From Schizochytrium sp. TIO01 (lineage: Eukaryota; Sar; Bigyra; Thraustochytrida; Thraustochytriidae): DNA of 64,000 nt. The stretch lies in NCBI GenBank assembly GCA_004764695.1, contig SMSO01000006.1, positions 1,468,859 to 1,532,858 of the forward strand. Reading direction: 5' to 3'. The stretch's first letter is position 1. Each line of letters opens with the position of its first letter. This document shows, in pieces, positions 60,967-64,000 of the stretch. The position numbers and the translations under genes are program-made. The notes under the pieces are model-generated. The model ran no database searches. It was given only the letters and a program-made list of their open reading frames with translations, and was not told where the DNA came from.

Positions 60967-63900
60967 TCACTGTAGCATCAGTGCTCTTGCAGTACCAGAG
61001 AACGCAGAAACGACCTCAAAGGCTAGAATAGCAATTCCTCATTTCTACTTATTTCCTTTCACACTTTTTTAATTTTAATTTTAAAATAAACAACGAATAA
61101 AAAGAATGTTTTGTAAGTTATAAAATTGAGAAAAGAAAACCTCCTCAGCCTGTAAAGCAGTAAAACAAGAAAAAGGCAATTGCAGTATTGGTTACGAATA
61201 AGCAGCAATTATGCTGTAGAAAAAACCTACTTCCTTGCGCAGAATCATCCAACACTGTAATTTTCGCCACTGCCGAATGGTTGCAAAGAGGACTGACTTA
61301 AGGACGGGTTTACGTAGCCAGCCCTCCTCACGTTTCCATTCCCGCTCGTGACTGACCCATAGCGCCGCTCTTAGGACCTACTTAGTAATGATGGAACACG
61401 TGAGCTTTTGTTTTTAATTTAAAAATTCATTTAGAATAATTAAAAGGAGTACCTCGTGTGCGCGCCTTCCGACGTGCGCTTCTTTTTGCTCTCTTCGTCC
61501 AGTTGCTAGCTGTACCGCTACCCTTTTTAATAGGAGTCAAGGCGGCGAGAATGACGCCATCCGTAGGAGGTCTCTAAGCAGCATTAGAAGTAGGTACCGA
61601 CGAAACCAATCATGGAGATCCGTGGTTTCATGGAAACCTTTTCTCACATCGAGTTCGTCGCAAGGGTACTTAGGGAGTATAGCAGGGACTCAAGACAGTA
61701 GAAAAGAGTAGAAGGCCGATCTTCCGGCAAGTGAAGGAAATAAATGAGCAAATGAGACCAATTAAAAGTTTTTGAAGGAGAGAATTTGTTACCATCTTAT
61801 ACTTTTTTACTCTATTTACGCCCTCAGCCGAAGTAGGTATCTGTAGGTAAAAAGAGGAAAAGTGAAGTAGGCTAGTAGCACTGAAAATTGTAATGCAAGG
61901 TCCACGATTCTAATGAAAACTCAGGCTGACTGAGAACTACTTTACTGTCATTTGTTTTGTCTTCGTCTAGCTAGCCACTTAATATGAAGCTAGCTAGCTT
62001 CAAGAGAGAAATTAAGACATCTCCCATCAAATGATCAAGGAAGAGGATTTTTGAAGCACTACATTTTTAAGGCATCAGCCAAATAAGCCAACTAATAAGA
62101 AGCAGCGCCTACCTACACTTAAAATGATCATCGATTTACTTTTCTTCGATTAGGTATAGCAAATAATTACAACCCTCGACTCTTACCACAAGCTGTACTG
62201 CTGTTCTCTCGTGGTATTGTCACTTGTCACTGCTTGCTTCTCGGCTTCCAGGAACTGGGCGGAAGTGAAAACTCCGCATTCATTAGTCGGCCGGCCCTCA
62301 GTTCTGAGCCAACTGGACCCCTAGTCGCCGCTAGAGAAGGCACTCCACCTCGATTTCTATTTGCTGCTTCTGGTTCGTTCCCGACGAAGACATGTGCTTT
62401 AAAAGCAGTCCGAATGGCCTCTCGAAGCTCTTTTCTTTCAGGTTAAGTCGTTTATAGTAGACAGGTACATAGGTTGCTCGTGGCTTAAAAAGAATTTGGA
62501 TTCGTGGAAAACCTGTAAAACAGTGAACGAAACTTCTGCGAAGCAGCACGTGCGGAACCTTTAATTTAAAGAAAGAGCTTGAAATGAATCCAGTGCTCTG
62601 TCTGTCTGTCTGACTGACTGTCGGGCAAATGTCGAACAACAATTGCTTCTTCTTTTTTGATGGGGGGCAAACTGCAGGGCTGGTTGCAGAAGTACTTTAT
62701 TCCTCTTCCGTTGGTTTCTTTGCAGTGAAGCGTATTGCTGAAAATTGTTTGGCTCTCTCACTCTCGCTTTAAGTATTACTTAGAATGTTGTAAAGTGAAG
62801 CTCTTGCAATTCTATTCTTAGAAAAGCTCTGAATATAAATACAAAGGTCTGCCTGCACGTCGTCGCAGAATGCACAGCAACTACATATTGCAACCGAGGC
62901 GATTTCCCAATTGTGGTGCAGTTCCTCTCCAACTGGCTAAAATATTTATGTGGCTGGCTACCCTACTTAACCTGTTCTGCATGACATTATCTTGTCCACG
63001 TTGGTTGCGCCCAGCGATCGCTTTGCGTCGACGGGCCCAAGGACTTAAACTGGACACATAAGTGTCCACCACCATCCCTTCGTCCACCCACCCATTCATT
63101 CTTTCATCCATGATCGATTATGAATCAGTAAATACATGCGTCAAACCTGTTGAGGTCTTCCTTCCATAGTGGACTTTCCAAAAGATTGTTTTGTTATCTT
63201 TTGATTACAAATGGTGACTCTTAAAGTTATTATTATTTTCTACTATTCTTAAAATATAATTATAATATAATTATAATAACATAAATCGATAGGTAGACCT
63301 ATTTGACAAATTTTAAGAAAAATTATTCCTACTAGCAAAAGCAAAAGCGCGCTAGAAAGTTTGGACTTGGAGGAACTCAATACCGCCGACGAAAAGTCCC
63401 CTATACAGCAGGATGGCTGGCACGGTCTGCGCCAGTCGAGCAAGGGTGTTAGCCAGTAGGCCGTGCGCAAGTCTGTCGGTGCATAAGAATCCGGACGTCC
63501 GAGTTTTCTAAGAGTTTCTCGAGCAGTCGAACTTCTTCTTCGCAAACACTTCATTTTCTTATCAAACAACCATAGTACCTAGCGAAGTATTCATTTAAAC
63601 CCAAGTAATCTGGTGAGAAAACAGTGTTCTGGCATTTGCGATAATTACTTGTTAGTGGTGTGAACTCATGATCATGACACTTCGTTTAACGCTGGAAGCA
63701 TGCTATGGCGCCTGCAGCGACGTGCAATAGTCCAGAGGAGTATTGGTGGCTACAAATAACTCACGCTGATGAAGAAGGAATACGGACAGAGATAAACTTG
63801 AAGTAGCTTAGCTTAGCTGCAAGGTTCGTCTTTTGATGTTGTCTTTTCTGGTTGGTAATTTGTATAGCAAATCACTTGAGCTACTATTTAAAACTTGAAA

Positions 63901-64000
63901 ATGCCAATGGAGAAATGCATTGGAGAAATTTTAGTGGGTCTATTCTTTAAATTGATTCCTACTGCCTTGAACAAAAACTGCGGGCGCACGTGGTGGGAGC

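Larger units (their letters stand above)
55196..64000. other. Gene desert at the right end
   Basis: No gene with a recognisable family in 8.8 kb. The first few hundred bases should hold the TPR gene promoter. Plus-strand frames at 55632-55920 start with ATG (hydrophobic start, then charged) and reach a possible GAG|GTTTGT donor, but I cannot confirm a second exon. Simple repeats occur at 56637 and 58003; tetramer CTGT/CTGA at about 62590; GCTAGC-rich palindromes near 57355 and 61985. Two short ATG frames are listed as weak candidates. Confidence 0.4.

Overview
This is a stretch of a eukaryotic nuclear genome, almost certainly from a free-living protist. The evidence is several spliced genes with GT-AG introns (a STIMATE-like gene with one intron of 442 bp and a sterol desaturase-like gene with introns of 147 and 167 bp), eukaryote-only families (eIF3e, kinesin, coactosin, a MAP kinase kinase, UVSSA, an RCC1-repeat protein), long AT-rich intergenic DNA full of tetra- and pentanucleotide repeats, and no operons. 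Most long genes are uninterrupted. The gene set and style suggest a stramenopile, possibly a labyrinthulomycete, but that placement is an impression and cannot be proven here.

Layout. 0-11 kb: a PX-PDZ protein with a glutamine-rich tail (minus), a tentative tiny two-exon gene (minus), an orphan with a PD-(D/E)XK-like motif (plus), a decayed Cys-rich membrane-protein pseudogene (minus), a peroxisomal acyl-CoA oxidase ending in SKL (plus), and a STIMATE-family ER membrane protein (minus, two exons). 12.7-19.2 kb: an ER membrane FKBP whose reading frame is broken by one base in a C run (minus), an unidentified small basic protein (plus), an RCC1-repeat protein (plus) and a coactosin-like actin-binding protein (minus). 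19.2-24.4 kb: a gene-poor block with microsatellites and one segment that folds into several neat hairpins. 24.4-36.8 kb: a MAP kinase kinase (plus), coding-like fragments, a UVSSA-like transcription-coupled repair factor (plus), an amino-acid transporter (minus), a sterol desaturase/C-4 methyl oxidase-type enzyme with three exons (plus) and a sodium:solute symporter (minus). 36.8-43.7 kb: a repeat-rich desert. 43.7-55.2 kb: eIF3e (plus), a kinesin (minus) and a 1876-residue TPR protein (minus). 55.2-64 kb: a second desert with no gene I can support.

The genes are a mixed set of housekeeping functions and do not form a pathway or cluster. Two loose themes are ER membrane proteins (STIMATE-like, FKBP with a KKXX tail, sterol desaturase-like) and the cytoskeleton (coactosin, kinesin). 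I see no CRISPR array, rRNA, tRNA or intact mobile element. The items most worth checking are the candidate structured RNA near 22.3 kb, the pseudogene near 5.4-6.1 kb, the FKBP frame break near 13.02 kb, the orphan PD-(D/E)XK-like protein, and the tiny spliced gene that ends three bases before the UVSSA start.
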